Source: Dasyornis broadbenti
Taxonomy: Eukaryota > Chordata > Aves > Passeriformes > Dasyornithidae
Assembly (NCBI GenBank): GCA_013397935.1
Contig: VZRN01001308.1
Coordinates: forward strand, 205,730-269,729
Direction: 5' to 3'
DNA length: 64,000 nt
Shown here: piece by piece, positions 11,801 to 26,800 of the stretch
Position numbering within the stretch: the stretch's first letter is position 1
How the letters are laid out: the number at the start of each line of letters is the position of its first letter
Translations under genes and position numbers: made by a program
The notes under the pieces: generated by a model
What the model was told of the DNA's origin: nothing
The model's database searches: none
Seen by the model: the letters and a program-made list of their open reading frames with translations, nothing else

Positions 11801-14800
11801 GTTTCACAGTTTTGAGTCTACTCTGTGTTCCCTTGGTTTCAGCTTTTCTGAGCACATAATATTTCTGCAGTCTCCTTTTCTAGCCCGTAGCATCTGCCAT
11901 GTGCCATTTCCTCTGAAATTCCTGGTCTGCCTCACTACAGAAGACAGTAGATTAAAAAATGAAACAGGGGATACTAATCAGCCAGGAAAGAGAAATAAGT
12001 AAGAATAAAACAAGCTAACAACTAAAAGATAGACCAGGATCTGTACCAGCAGCTCAGACACCCAACTTTAACTGAAGGAGTATATCAGAACAGTGGTAAA
12101 TACAGGAGGAAAAAGAGGAAGATCATGCAGCCAGACTGAAAAATAGGAAACCTTTCCGTATTTCCCCATATACTGAACATAGTTCTGCAAATACTTGTGA
12201 GGGAGACAGCTGGTTATTGATGGGCACATTTGGATACTCACCCAGTAGTGAAATAATTCACAAAACTCATGGACGTTCAAGGCAGGAACACCGGTATTTT
12301 TGGAGTAAACCACCCACCAAAAGAGCTTGCAAACAGACTCCTTGCTAAGCACGTTACATTTTCACTTTCCCTCAGTACATGGTAAGTACAGACCACAGAG
12401 TATCAACATTCATTAGCATTTGTTCTGTTTAACAAGGCTTGACAACTCTGGATTATTGGCCATACCGAGGGAAAGGCAGCCTCTCAAGGAATTCACTGGA
12501 AAGGCTGGTACAGAAGCCAGGGAAGAACCTGGCCGCAGCGGTGCTGTCCTGGAGCATTTCAAACCAACCCACAAATACTTCCTGCAGCAGCCCCATGCTC
12601 AAGCCACTAAGCCCCATCATTTAATTTGAGGGCAATTTATGTAGCACATCAGTTGATCTTAAAAGGTTTGGATTGAGAAAGGAAGAATAACATAGTTGTT
12701 TTGTTTCTTAAATTACAGAAGGAACTGAAAGACATCTATAGGCCAAGCATCCCCGCTAGGTTCACTTTACAGACTCTCAGTCTTCGCTTTTTGAAAAAGT
12801 TGTCATGGAGCCATCAGAAGACTTTTGTCAGAACTGACAGCATGAGGCATCAAAACTTAAGGTAAAAAAAAAAGAGTCAGGCAGCTATTTTTCTCCATAG
12901 CTCTCATCTCTTAGCACAATTTTTAAAGCAATTTTTTTGTGCATCATATGACTTCTGAGCAAGGCTTGCCCATCAGCCACCCTTCTATTTGAGTACTCAT
13001 TACTTTCTGTACAGGCAAAAAAATGGACCCATGGACCCATGCAGGTCAGATACAAAAATCCAAATATGCATCAAGTCAAAGTGTGAAGAGGCAGGGGTCA
13101 AACAGATTTAATTTCTGCCTTAAAAACCTTGATCTAAAAGATAAGTCATGTTGACTCATATGGATTTCCCCCAAGCACCACTTTCATGAAAGATCAGAAA
13201 GCATCCTCTTTCAGCCAGAATGGGTTTTAGAGTATCTGTGAGAAGTTCCAACAAGTTTGAAATGTCATGCCAAATTTTTCAAAACCTAAATCACAGAAGT
13301 TAACTAGGAAAGTACTGAACACCTACAAATCTGTGAGGATATGCACACAAAGAAAAATCCTTTAATCAGGAAACCTCTTCTTGGTCTCAACAGACAAACG
13401 TACCAGAGAAATTCTGTCTTTACTCAGGAAAACCTCTGCTCATTCTAGCTCAATGTTGTATGTCTCTATAGAGACAAAAGCTGTATTTTGTAAACCTAAG
13501 ACAAAAACAAACCTGAAGAAAAAGCACAGAACAGCTATGGGACAGAGAGCAAGGGGCTCAGTTTATGTTTGGCTAGATATACGTACGTGGAATTGAATTT
13601 GGGTTCTTAAGTGTTGTTTATAATAAAACCCAATCTCTCTTACTAAAGAAACTTGATTATAACCATCCCTAAAAGTTGCTGTCTAGGAAACACGCACAGA
13701 CCCCACAAATGGAGAGCATAAAGCGCAGCAGTTATGCAAAATCAACTGATCACTCTTAGCTTGCAAATCAATCCAGGAGCAGCTTTGTTTGAACACTCCA
13801 TCAGCTTCATAGAAAAGCTTTCAGCACACTTAGATTCTGCCTGGGGCCACCTCTATTTGTAAGACAGAAAGTGTCCCCAGTCACATCTGATGAATGGCAG
13901 ATCCCTTATCTCTGCTGGGTACCTGGTGTTACAGCCTGGAACCATTGAGTGCCTTGCACAAACACAGATCTCCCTCAAGTCAACACTTACCAGTGATTTT
14001 GCAAAGCAGTGCCCTGACAGCTGCTAGTTAATCATTGTACAGTGGTAAACCCACTTCTGCTATCAACTATTTCTGGAGATTTTATAAAGAAAATATGAAA
14101 TAGTTTACTAAAATATATGGAAAGTGAACAAAAACAGTGGAAGGACAGATAGAAACAGTAAATATTGCCCAAGGCAAGCACGGGATGGCTCAGATGTAGA
14201 AAGGAAGGGAGGAGCAATAAGCTCTACTCCCTCTTCTTCTAATCCATCCAATCTAGGGATAGAAACAGTGATCAATGATTTCAAAAGAATGCTGAGACTT
14301 CAACTGCAACCTTGTAGCACACTCAGTGGTGAGGAAAGCAAACTTCACACCCAACCAGAACTACTGCTTTATCTTCAGAATTACAGTGAAACTGTATTAA
14401 CGACAACAATTCACTGCAAAGAAAATTACTCTTTTCCGAGACCTGCTCTCCAGTCTTCTGAACTAGAAAGCACAAGTTTAACCTAGCAACAGGAGGAGTC
14501 AGAGATAGAAAGGGTAGCACAAATCCAGATTTCCAGAGTCTGGGAAAAAACCCACCAAAGTATTACCTTCTGACAGTCTTTGGAAAAAGGTGAAGACAGC
14601 TTATCTCACAGGAGATACAAATGTATGATTTACTAGAATGCAGACACCAAAGAGCAAAGAATAATGCATTTACAATCTTTAGGGAATTGAAGCATAAGGT
14701 TTTTGCCTGTCCAAAAACCCCCCGAAAACACCTGACAACCAGAAAGTTACAAATAGATTCTGTGGAATTTTAATTCTCACTTTACTGTAGTAAGCATTCT

Positions 14801-17800
14801 GTGCTACTGTGTATTCGACCAGCTGCACCCTGAGGGGGACTTACTGCAGTTCTGAGCTCTTTTGTCAAGTTGCCAGAGATCAAACAGCTGATCTCAGAAG
14901 GAAAACCAACACATCCCAGTGCAAACCTACATCCCTCTTTACAAAAATATTCTTTAAACCTTTTGTTGTTTAGAAGTACTATGCAGTTTCACTGCATTAG
15001 TCACAAGCTGTGTCTCTTTCAGAACTTGGTGATACGTCCAAATATGGTATTTGAAACTGAAACAAGGAAAACCTCAAGCACTACTGTATATATCGGGGGT
15101 CAAAATACTTTTAGAAAAAAAAGCAGAACAGAAAGGAAAGCTTCTGATCAAGACTGAATACTTAGGGAAATTAATAAATAAATTAGAAATGATTGTGTTA
15201 GTTTGCAGTGCAGAAAGTTACTGTTCACACAGGTTCTGCACAGATGGTCTTAGTTTACACTGACAGTAAAGTGATCTATTTCACATCAGGTGAGGCCAAA
15301 TGAGGCCTCTGTACTTTCTGGGTAATACATGAACACATGTAGAGGGCTAACAGCTACTCTTGAACACCCAGGTTAATGCTATGCTTCTCACCTGGTCTTC
15401 TTCTTCATCCTCCTCATCTTCTGCCAGCCGCTGCCGGCCCACTTCATAGAGCCTGCAGACCGTATCCATGTTCATGGCATCCATGCTGCCTTGGTTCTGC
15501 AGGGGACATGGCCACAGGGACGTTAGCTCCAGCAACTGAGCTCAGCATATTCAATGCTACATCTGATCTCAAGCACAGCAACATTTCCAAAATCCTTCCC
15601 TCCCATTTATCAGCAGCAGGACAATTAGCACTCAAAATGAGTCTTTTTGGTTTCAAGACCTGCCATGCTCCCTGAAGTAACATTTCCAATGACTCCTATA
15701 AAAGGAAATTTTCTTGGTCTCACAATCCTTGTCATCTCCAACTTCAGCAGTTAAACATAAAGTCTGCCCTGCTACAAATTCTTGGCTTGCACTCGTGGTC
15801 TGAAGGGATCAGTGGTTCACAGAGTATTAAGCAGACAGGATTTTACATTAGTCACTACGTGTGCATATTAAGGCTTCAAAAGATTGGCTTCTGACAACAT
15901 ATTATTGAGCAAAGAACTGCATCCCTAACAAACCAGAAGCTTTGCTCAGTAATTTTTGATTCAAATCCTTAGCTTCTGGGATTTTGCTAGGAAGACAAGT
16001 ATAAAAGGAACAATAAGAGATTCACAGAAAAGCTACATGGGAAGCCCCTGAACGATTGCATTTCCCAGTTATTTGGTACAGTGCACATTTTAATTTGCAA
16101 TAATAGGAAATTATTGCTACAAATAGGAAAAAAACATTTCTCTTTATGCTCATGAGAAGGAAAACCTCTGCACATTTTAAAGCAGGGAGAGTTTGAAGAA
16201 GAGAAGCAAGTGTGTTTGGAAATTTAAGGAACGAGAAGCAGCAAAACAAGACTGCAGAAGGTGCAGAATAAAAAACTAACAGCATCTTTAGCACCATCAA
16301 AACACCGCCACTGCTTAGGACATGAATTTAACAGTAGGGACTCCAAAAAAGAAACAAGCAGTGCACTCAAAGCACAGCTACAGAGACCAGAGTTGATTTT
16401 AGCTGCTTTACCTCAATGACAGCCAGATAGCAGTCCTTGCTGTCTGTGCACAAGTCAAAGATATTCCGCTTTACATCTATGGTAGCTGGAAAACATCACA
16501 GAACAAACTCAGTGGTTAACTGCAGGTTACTTACTGCTTATCAAAAAAAAAATGCTTAAAAGCAAATAATACATTCTTGGGACAAGAAAAAACAGCTGAA
16601 ACAGAAGTGAAATAAATGTTTGTAGGTAATTCAACCTGTAGTAAAGAATAGAAATGTTGGAGACCATTGTAAAAAACCGCCATGTAAGCTCATAACCTGC
16701 TCTGCACAGCGCCTCCTCTCTTGATAATACATTTATTGGTTTCCCTAAGCACAGTAAACAACAGCTCATCCTTCAGAATAGGTGGCAACAAAGGGACTGA
16801 GTTGTGACCTAGGTCTCCTTTCAATAGCAAAAGCCACATTTATTTATGTCCACAGCTGCAATTAGCTCAGCTCCAGGAGCTAAAAAAAGGAGCCCCATCG
16901 GAAAAGAGACCAATGCCATCCTGGCCAAGTGACCTACTGTCTCAGATTATGCCTTACTTGGAAAGAAGAAAGGAAATAAAGCCAGAACTGCTCAACAGTA
17001 GCAAGTAAGGCAGTCACACATTGAATGGGATATGAGACTTGAAATTGTTTCAGTGATAAACCCCTCTCTCGTGCTTCAATCAGAACAGGACATAGCAGTT
17101 TGTTTCCTCACAAAGGAAAGGAGAGAAGTGAATTACTAAGTGAGTTACTAAGAAGAACTTTTAATAAACCTTCAAACCTCCAGACAAAGCTGTTGGCTCC
17201 TCTCTTACCTATAGGTTTATAATCAGTTGCATTAAATGTCCTGAAAGAAGAGCCAAAAGGACTTCTCATTCTCTCCTCCAGAAGGTCATCTTCATCATCT
17301 GCCTGCAACATAGCTGAAACAAGGAAAGATTATTCCACAAATCTGCCTTCCATTAGTCACTACCATTAATCAACTTCAGATCAAATCTGACTCTGACATG
17401 AATTTTCTTTACATTTAATAGCTTGGCAAGACCCATTTAATATCTGCTCTTCCAGAGACACCCTTATTGATACTACAGATCATCAAAACTTAATACAGAG
17501 GACAAAACTATTTTCTCAAGCATCACCAGATCAGCCATTATACAATAGGTTGCTTTTTAATTTCACAAATTAGCTGTGATATTGCTGATGTTACAGAAAA
17601 CTATCTTTGTCAGCAGTATGTGTAGCATGAAGATCCTGGGAAAGATCCAGTTCACACATGAGAGCAAGGCCTGGAGTTAGAGTCTCTGAAGCTCCCCATT
17701 TCACTGAACAAGCACCTACTTATCACACAAGGCGAGCCAGGAGAGTGATGTCAGGGGAGAAGTCCTACCTCCATACATCACTGTGCCAGTATAGTTGAAG

Positions 17801-20800
17801 ACCACACGGCACTGATCCAGTGCAGGTACTGTGTGTAACAAATGGAAAGTTCGGAGGTCCCACTGAAGAAGCACAGGCTAAGGAGCAACAAACCATTGAA
17901 AGTTTCTATTTCCTTTTCAGTGAAGAGGCAAAGAACTGACTAACTGCGTTCAAGAAATCCCACTGCCACTCTCTTGAAAATATGATGGAACCAGGGTGGA
18001 TTCTAGCACTACAATTCCATTCCTTGTGTTCAAAATGAGAAAGCTCTTACACAAAATGCCATTCCCAGCATGAGAGGTTACTGCAGTGCCTTCAAGGTTG
18101 ATCTTGTTAAAATATGGGAAGAGAGCTGAGGTTCCATGGAGTGTATCAGAAAAGAAAATCTCTTGTTCTCTCTCTGTATTAAGTATTTTCTCTAGGCTAT
18201 ATCAGAGGCAGAATCTAGATTTAAATTAGCCACCTAACAGTCCCCACTCTTTCTTGATTCACAGATGCTAACTCCTGTTACCACGCAGAACATGTAACAC
18301 AGCAGACCATTAATACAACTCTGCAAACAGCTACTTGTTCATCCCTACCAACTCTTCAGGTGCCAGCACCAGTTACCACAGCAGCCAAAGGATACAATTT
18401 CAGTGTTGACTATGACCTCCAGTCCATTGGGATGGAAAACACCACTGATAGTCATGTTGAATTTGTCAAACTTGTGGATGGCTTGTGCTGATCTGACATC
18501 CCAGAGGACACCATCATTTAGGACAAGGTCGTCAGTGGGGTTAAAGGTGGCACAGTTCTTCTTGTAGTTGTTGGCAAGATCTGGGTTAAACAGAGTCAAT
18601 AGCTTGTTGCCAGTCTGAATATCATAGATCTTTTAGAGTAAAAAGAAAAAGAAAGATTAGTCACAATTTGTAATACACTTGTGCCTAAAATCACCCCCTG
18701 TTCCCCTTTCTAGGTTGCTTACAGGATCAGCCCATTCCCCATTTCACTTTTCCATTTCATGTGACAGCATTCCATAAATAACCCTTCCTACCAGCCCTTT
18801 AATAGTTTTTCACAGCTGGAACCAAGCCTCACAACAGGTTTTGGCCAGTGCTTGGCTTACTGAAGGTTCACTGACATGTTTCACAACAATCAGGATGAGT
18901 TCCAAATAAAATAACCCCACTATGAGGAGAGGGCTGGGAAGCTGCAATCACAAGGTACCACTTAGCCAGAAACTATTTCAGAAATGGAACTGCTTTCAGA
19001 GCAGATGGTATTTACAAACATTAAAACTCCAAAGCACATAGTGAGGGGAAAAAAGCCAGAAACTACAGAAAAGGAGTTTAAATTCCTGGCATTTACACAG
19101 AAACACAACTTTGTGCTTTGGCACAAAAAACTTTTGGAATATAAAACAGGCTTTAAGCTAGTACGAAGGGTTTATGATCATCTCCTCAGATAAATCTTAT
19201 CTGTAACATCCTTCAGAGCCTAGCTCTTGTTCAAACCTACAGAGGAAAATATTCTCTAGAACTGGAAAACAAATCTGTTTACCAGACAAACACAATACAC
19301 AAACTGATCTGACTTCCAGCTAAATCCAAGTTAAAAACTGGGCAGGAATGAAGAGTTTACTCAAACAAATCAGAGTAACATGTAAAATTATAAACAATTT
19401 GAATAAGTTATATTTCATTACAATTTTTAACGCAAATTATCTTTCAAGAGAGACAGCGCCTGTAACAAATGCAAATTAGCCCTGCAAAGCAGCAGCAGCT
19501 CTCTGAAGCCTTGTCTGTCCAGTTTGCAGGTATTCAAGCAAAGCACTACAACAGTGCTCTCTGAAGGTACAGTGGTGAAGTTAAATTACCCAAAAGTAAG
19601 CTGTAAATTCGGGGAGGGCGAAAGGAGGACACTTCTAATAGGTCATTTCCTACAGCTGAGATACTGCTTACAGTGGAACTTTATTATTATTACTATTACT
19701 GAAAAGTAAGGCTAAGAAAGCAACTTCAGAGAGAAAAAAATTCTGCATGATCTCTCTCACGTGAATAAAACAAAGCAGAATCTACCATTGCCCAGGATAC
19801 TTGCCCAAAGACGCAACACAACCACACTGCGTGTGCTACAGCTGGTTGGGATGGTCAAGCTTACACCCTCATGAACAGGGAGTTTTCCTTCAAAGCTTTC
19901 CTCTGAAGCTCATCAGTTACACAGAACATCAAAGCACCCACATCAGTTGATAAATATCCTATGGAGAATTATATTTCTGCCAGAGCTTCACAGCTGTGAG
20001 CTTTCCTGGTACTTACATGTGCAATGTCTCCCTTTGTGCCAATGACCCTGTCCTGAGAGTGCTTGCTGAACTCCACATAGTGGTCATCAGGGAAGGAATG
20101 CCTGCCGATACAGTTAGAAAAGAAGTAAAGGGATTGCAGATTCTACATGACCCAAAGAAGCCCAACACTTCCAGCACAGGTTTCAACAACAACAAAAAGA
20201 TGCAGAAATCCTCTCCTTTGCCACTGACCACAGGATACTGCAGTAGCAAATTCAGACCTGCCATAAACATAGTACTCCTTGGAGAAGTCAGCAATGAATG
20301 GCATCATGAACACCGGAACACACACAGCCTGAGGAAGTTAAACCTTTCCTCTGAAGAAAGGCCTCCTGCTGACTCCACACAGGTCACACCAAAAGAAGAC
20401 TGCTTACAACTGAAGAAGACAACAGCCAAACCTTTTAAAACTGAAGAGTCTTCCACCCATTTTTGTTATGGGAAGAAATAATTGTAGATACTGAAATAGA
20501 TTTTAAAGAGCTTGCATCTAGGTCTGACAATTTCACCACGCAAACCCCCATGCTAGTCAGATTCTACAGAAAGAATCCTTGGCTACAGAAAGATTGCAAG
20601 ATAATTTACAAACATGAATAAAAACACAAACATGTTTCTTTGCCTTCAGGAGTGACTTTACTGATCTATCTTGTATTAAACAGGACTTTAGGTAGAACTT
20701 AAATTAGAATTTGCTCTGTACCAATTAAAACAGGGAAGACACCACCATAAAGGATGACATTTTACTTTTCACAAGAGACACTGTGAGATCTGTGCTATTC

Positions 20801-23800
20801 TGTTTTAGAGTTTATTCCTTTATCAAATGGTTCTTCCAACTGCAGCACACCCCACAGCTGAATCAGAGTGTACCTACTTCATATCAAAGACAGATTTCAT
20901 TCCCCACAATGCAGACAGAGGTTGGCTCCATGTAGCAGATGTCAGTAATAAAGATCCATCCTGGATTTCCAGATTGGAGTGGAGGAAGGGAAAAAGAATA
21001 CCAGGAAAAAGAGAGGTTTTAGTTTTACCTGTACACTTTTAACTTACATTTACAAGATTAATTTAGGAACTACAGAGCAGATTTTTGTGCCTAACAGCAC
21101 CCCTACAGGGATAAAATCCAGGTATCTAATACTATGTATAACATAAAGAGCTCTTGGCAGACAAAGAAAAGCTTTACAGATAACAATGGGAACAATCTCT
21201 GATGTTAACAGCAGATAAAATCAGGATAATCCATGGCTGAATTTTGATGCCCTGTGAATGGAGTTCATTCTGCTTGTAAATCTTTTATTTCTTCCTTGAA
21301 TCATTCCCTGAAGGACTTTTTTCTCCAGAAAAGGGAGGATATATAAACTCTGATATTTTATCTCACACATAAATACATGTGTAAGTCAGTTACAGCATTT
21401 TTCCACTTCCAGACATATATATCAATTTCTTCAGAAGGCACAGAGACACTGTGTATCCTATTATCTTGGGAAGAAAAAACCTAAATGCAGAACTCACAGG
21501 AGGGAAAATATGCAACTATTTACAAATGCTTTCATGACAGGCACTGCAGGCCAGCCAGTGGGCACATTTTAGATGTACATATCCAGGTGGGCCCAAAACA
21601 TACCAGGGCTTAGGCAGTGAGAACTGCTAAAAATCAGAACAGGTCTGTGATTCCTTACCCTGGATGGTTCAAGGTGTGTGATGGCAGAGTTATGGCAGTT
21701 GTAACTGGCCTCTTCCTGTCCACTGAACACGTTATAGAGTTTCAACTGCCCCGTGCAAGTACCCAGCATTAAAAATCGTTCTCTTGCAGAAAATGCGCAA
21801 CAGGTAAAGCCACTTTCATCCTCATTTGCTTCCCTGAACACAGAAATTGGACGGAACCTAGAGAAGGCAAAAATACATGGGTAACCCAAAAAGAGAGAAG
21901 CAAAACTGAGATGCTGTGTGATGATATAAAACCCAGCCCTTAAAGATTACATAGGTACAAGATACAGCTTTCTTCTAGAGCAAGCTAAGCGTCAGCTTGA
22001 AGACAAGTGCTCGAGTATCACAAGAGTGTTTGCAATCTTTCAGGGTTTGTTTTTCACTATGTGGCACTTCTGTTAAAGCACATCATTAAGCTGAAGCACT
22101 TGGACTTCATCTTCAAAGTTGGATTGATGGAAAACCTGTAAAGTCATCACCTGTGTAAGTACAGAGAGCTAGGAAAAAAATTCCTAACAGTTCTGAAACA
22201 CTAAACACAAGACAACATCACATCAGCCAAACAATCTCCTAACATCATAACTTCCCACGGTGACACCGCTTTAACTGTGAAGATGACTTCACGAATGTGT
22301 AGTCTTTATTTTGATAAACTTTTTGTCACGTTCCAGTTTAACTTCAGGAAAGACCATATAAAAAGGCAACTGGTAGTGCTGAGGACTCAGTTGCAAGAAC
22401 AAAATATAGATTCTATCAGCCAACCATCCTCAAGGCTGTGCTACACCCTCATGTAAAACTGGTGTTACGTACTCACCTCCAAATGAGAACAATGAGCTAT
22501 GAGCTTCATTAGACAATGCTGCTACTGAAAATAAAGTGTGCTTTGTGTACTAAGGGTCAGCACCAAGGACAAGAACAACGGAACTACTAAAAAGGCATTT
22601 CAAGGCTCTCTCACTGTCACTGTGAATGAAAAGTCTTTTGTCTCCAAGGATACTCCACTGTGGGACTGCACAGCCTGAATCCAGGAAAGGCTTTTTGGCA
22701 CAGGGTACATCCTGAGAGGGATCACAACACATTTTTCTTCCTTACCTGCTAAATATAAGATGTCTATCAAAGCAGCCACCATCCACCCCTCCGTACTTCG
22801 GAAAGGCCGCCCTGCGGGTCAGCCGTGAGGTAAAGTTAGTGGGCGCCTGGCGCCTCTGTTTTGGCTCAGGACACTGGTGGGGAGTAAAGAGAGAGAAAGG
22901 GGGACAGGTGGCAACAGGGTTCTTGCAGCGGGCGTGCTGCTCCCTAAGGTACTCTGTGATTATACTGTCCAGCGTGGGTGGGGAAGGAAGGTGTCTGTCC
23001 AGCTGCTTTTTGATAGCTGGGCTCTGGCTGTAGGCGCCATGGTCCGATTTTTGTCGCAACACTCTGATTTTCCTGCCGTTGCAGGGAGACGGCCTCTCCC
23101 TGACAAAGCTAATCCTGCCAATCAGAGGAGAGTTGCTGGCGTAAGAAGGGCCTGGAAGGGCAGGTGGACCTTGGGACGCAGACGGCCTTGCCTGAGCATG
23201 GACAGAGGTGGCAGTGGAACCTACAGCAGTATGGGTACTCAAACGGGCCGAGATGCCGTTAGCTATGCGAGGAGTGCGAGGCAGAGTCACCGGAGAGGCA
23301 GCGGCCGCAACAGGGGTGAAGGCAGAAGAGTGAGATGCTGCAGTCATGGGCAGGTCAGCCTCTTTCGTAAGGACAGACGCAGTTTCCCCAAGGCCCTTAG
23401 AGATGAGATGGTTCCGAATCAGCAGCAGCAGCTCCTTCTCGGGGAACGTGATCCTCGACTGGGCCACCACATCCGCCTTCTGCAGCCGTGCCAGTGAGAC
23501 GTCCGTGCCGATGAGCAGGGGCTTCCCCGACACGCGCTCGATGAGCTCGGCAGCGTATTTGCAGAACTTCACGTGCTCGCTGCGCTTGTCCTGGAGCACC
23601 GGCTCCTTCATGAGCTGCTGGATCTGACAGCTGCTGAACAGGGGTAGCTTGCTGATAATCTGCCGGACGGTGCTGCTGCGCGACAGCCCCACCAGGGCTT
23701 TGCAGGCCAGTGCCCGGATCTGATCTGCGTCAGTGATTGGCATCTTCACAGACAGCAACGACAGCAGCACCTTGATGCCGTTGTTGGACTGCACCACATT

Positions 23801-26800
23801 CCACATCTTGGCCAGTGTGTGCTCGCTGCTCTTGGGGGCCTGAGGAATCTTTCGCCGAGGAGTCCCAGAGATGAATTTCCCGATACTGGAGATCCGGTTA
23901 TCTGGGCCACACACACAATTGATGATGATCTGAAGGGCTGATTTCTGAATCTCAGCATCATGGATGAAAAACTCACCCTCAGCAACACCAAGGATGATAC
24001 TAATACCTAGAGAGGGAAACAAGCAGTTTCTTTAGTACTCTAAAATGTATCTTACTCAAGTTGATCAGACAAGTAAGGGAGTCTTCCAAAAAATTTCAAG
24101 ACAGCAGTTGATTCTCTTAATTCTGGAAATTCCCGAAATTCTGCTAACTAGTCACTGCTGGTCCTGCACTTCATCATCAGTAGGTAGTGTCACACAATCT
24201 CTTAGAGGTGGTGAGCAAGTACAGCCCAGGAATGCAAAATCTAAGGTATCTGGACCAGAGTGAAGATGCACAGACATGCTCTGATTCTTTATACAGGAGA
24301 GTTGCTCTCTGCAGTAACACTAAAAGTAAACACTAAGAGGAAGGAAGGGGGCCAAGTTATTGAGGAAAAAAATAATCATATCACAACTTCCAAAAGGAAT
24401 CAAGCAAAGAAGAAACTTTAGGGTTACTTTTTTTTCCCCCCTCACAGAATTCCTGTTAGTTTCATGCCTGCTTCAGAAGATCACAACTCTCACAGAATTG
24501 GTATTTGCCTACTGAGTTTTTGTGCAAAAGAAATTGGGTTTTGCCTGTATCCAGTACTCTGCCTGCCTTTTATTTTTATTTTCTTTAAAAAAAAAAAAGT
24601 GAGGCTCCGGTAAAAGTAGAAGCCTTGGATCTGGTCCAGGCACATCTCACTCATTGACATGCTAAACCTGGAGGTAACCAGTTGGAGCATAACTCACACA
24701 ATTGTTCAATAATTGTTCCTCTTCCATACTCTCAAATGCCATTATCCTCAGGGGACCTAAATTTCTCGAAACCAAGGAAACCTAATAGTCCCATTGTAAA
24801 AGTATATTTGCCTCTACCTATATTTAATGAGCTCTTGAAAACAAGTGTAAGAGAAGGCCCTGCCTCTAAATTTGTCACCCAGTCACAGAGTTAATCATGA
24901 CAATTTTAACCACACTGCACTCTCCCATCTGTTTGCATCCTTGACAGTAACTCTGAGCACATGAATTATTTTAACCCTTGTCTCACAGTAGGTGAGGAAG
25001 AGCCAGCCAAAAACCACGTAGCAGAAGACAACTGAGAAAATCATCAGGACTATGTTCAGCTTACCCACAGTGGAAACAGTAGATCCAGCTTCATCTAACA
25101 CATCCACAGGTTCTGCCAGTTGCAACTGGATTTTAGGAACTACAGTCAGGATGGCCAGTACATCCAAAGCATATCGTACTGTGTCATTCCTGGAAGACAA
25201 CAGAACAATTTCTTAGAATTGCATGTACAGAGTTGTTTCAATAACATAAAATAGTATTCAATCTACTCTACTCCAACAAAAAGAAGTGAATCGGTCACAT
25301 CTGCTGCATTTGATGGTGCCTTTTGATTTTAGAATGAAAAGGGCTGGTCTCCACAGTGAAGGCAGTGCTCAAATGCATACTCCACTGCCTGCAGTCTGCC
25401 AACATTTATCCCACAGGCTCCTGAAAACACCATAATTTTGTACTTATAAAAACAAGAACATTAAGACCTACCCGCAAAAGCACTATAAATTAAGCTTCTA
25501 AATCTAATCTAACTCTACATCTTAGCTGGGAAACACTGCTGTCCAAAATACTGTCACCAGCCAACTAGGAAGGAAGCTTTTCTGAAGTCAAGGGAAACTG
25601 TTTAGCAGCAAACCACATAACTCTGATCAAAAAAGCGTTAATTTAGGATCCAGTTTAAGAGACACAGGTGTGTGGAAGGTGAAAAGGGATATTCAGCAAG
25701 AGGTGAGAGAGCAGAACAATGCAAAAAAGGAGGTCGACAAGCCCTTGTGGAAAGGCAGGAGTTAACCCAGGTACTAATTAGGAAACAGCTGCTGAAGCAA
25801 AGAAACAGGAGAACAGAAACTGCCCAGGAGAGTGCAACCTGAGAGAGGGAGGGAGGGAATTGCAGAGGCAAAACAGATTTCAAATGCTTTCAGGTCAAAT
25901 TAGGCAAGGAGCTCCTGCAGGCAGCAGAAATAAGGAGGAGGGAGTCCCAAGTCCACCTCATTCCAGGATTAGGTTATGTTTTGATTTCAGCCTCCACTTG
26001 GAGCATTTTCTAGCCTTTCTCTAAACAAATTTTGAGACAGAAAGCAGCACAGAACTGCAATTAAGCTTTCCTGAGAAATCAGTGTCTTAGTCATCAAAGG
26101 CCTGAGGCATTTTGGCTCTTCAGAAGTTTCTTGACATCCCTCTCTCTACCTCAAAATTTTAGTCCTGCTTTTCCCAGAGTTAACTTTGATAAGCACTGTG
26201 TGGCCCCAGCACGGGCCCTAACAGCACTAACCAGCATGTCCCTGTTTTAAATGCTATCAGGATAGAAAATCTGGAAATGTAACGTCCTGCCCCAGAGCCA
26301 CAAGTGCTGCACTCAAATAGAACACTACAGCAAATAGCTCACCTTGCATAGTATGTCTTCCAGTTGCAGGCAATGGAAATGAGCTGAAGCATGAGCTGGA
26401 CACAAGACAATTTGAGAAAAACCTCTGCTGGCTCCCAGTAGAGCTGTGCTGGACCGTATTCAATCAGGAACTCCATCATCTCTACAATCTGCTCATGAGT
26501 ATAGGAGCACGCCTGCAGGGAGGGGACACCATTACATCACAAGGGTTACAAACTTGCACATCAAACCCCCCCCACTGCTGGGATGTAACTGAAAACTGCA
26601 TCTATAAGATTAGACTCCTCTGTGTCATGCAGATTAAGTATTTCCTTTCTGGTTTATTCCCCAGTTATAAAAGAGTACAGCAACTGTCACTATAAGATAC
26701 AATAATAAGCTTAATGATAATATCTTTTAAGTTTCTTTACAGTCTCAGAAAGCTTAGACCAATTTAAGAAGAAAAGTTACATTAAATTAAAATTCTACTC

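Larger units (their letters stand above)
15497..22745 (-). other. DCAF1: DCAF1 introns within the WD40 region (between coding exons 13 and 21)
   Basis: Introns at 15497-16411, 16486-17208, 17314-17768, 17863-18395, 18630-20016, 20102-20877, 20961-21658 and 21858-22745, each 0.45 to 1.4 kb, all GT-AG on the minus strand. Apart from the splice sites I see only unremarkable, AT-rich sequence. No additional exon is needed, since the protein is continuous. Confidence 0.8.

Noticed and set aside
20257..20316. Minus-strand stretch VFMMPFIADFSKEYYVYG that loosely resembles the VFDMKHSFTEDHYVEFSK part of DCAF1
   Set aside because: The true exons for that part are at 20878-20960 and 20017-20101 with exact phase; the resemblance is accidental.
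22877..23497. Plus-strand frame of 206 codons
   Set aside because: Antisense shadow of the large DCAF1 exon, with no feature of its own.
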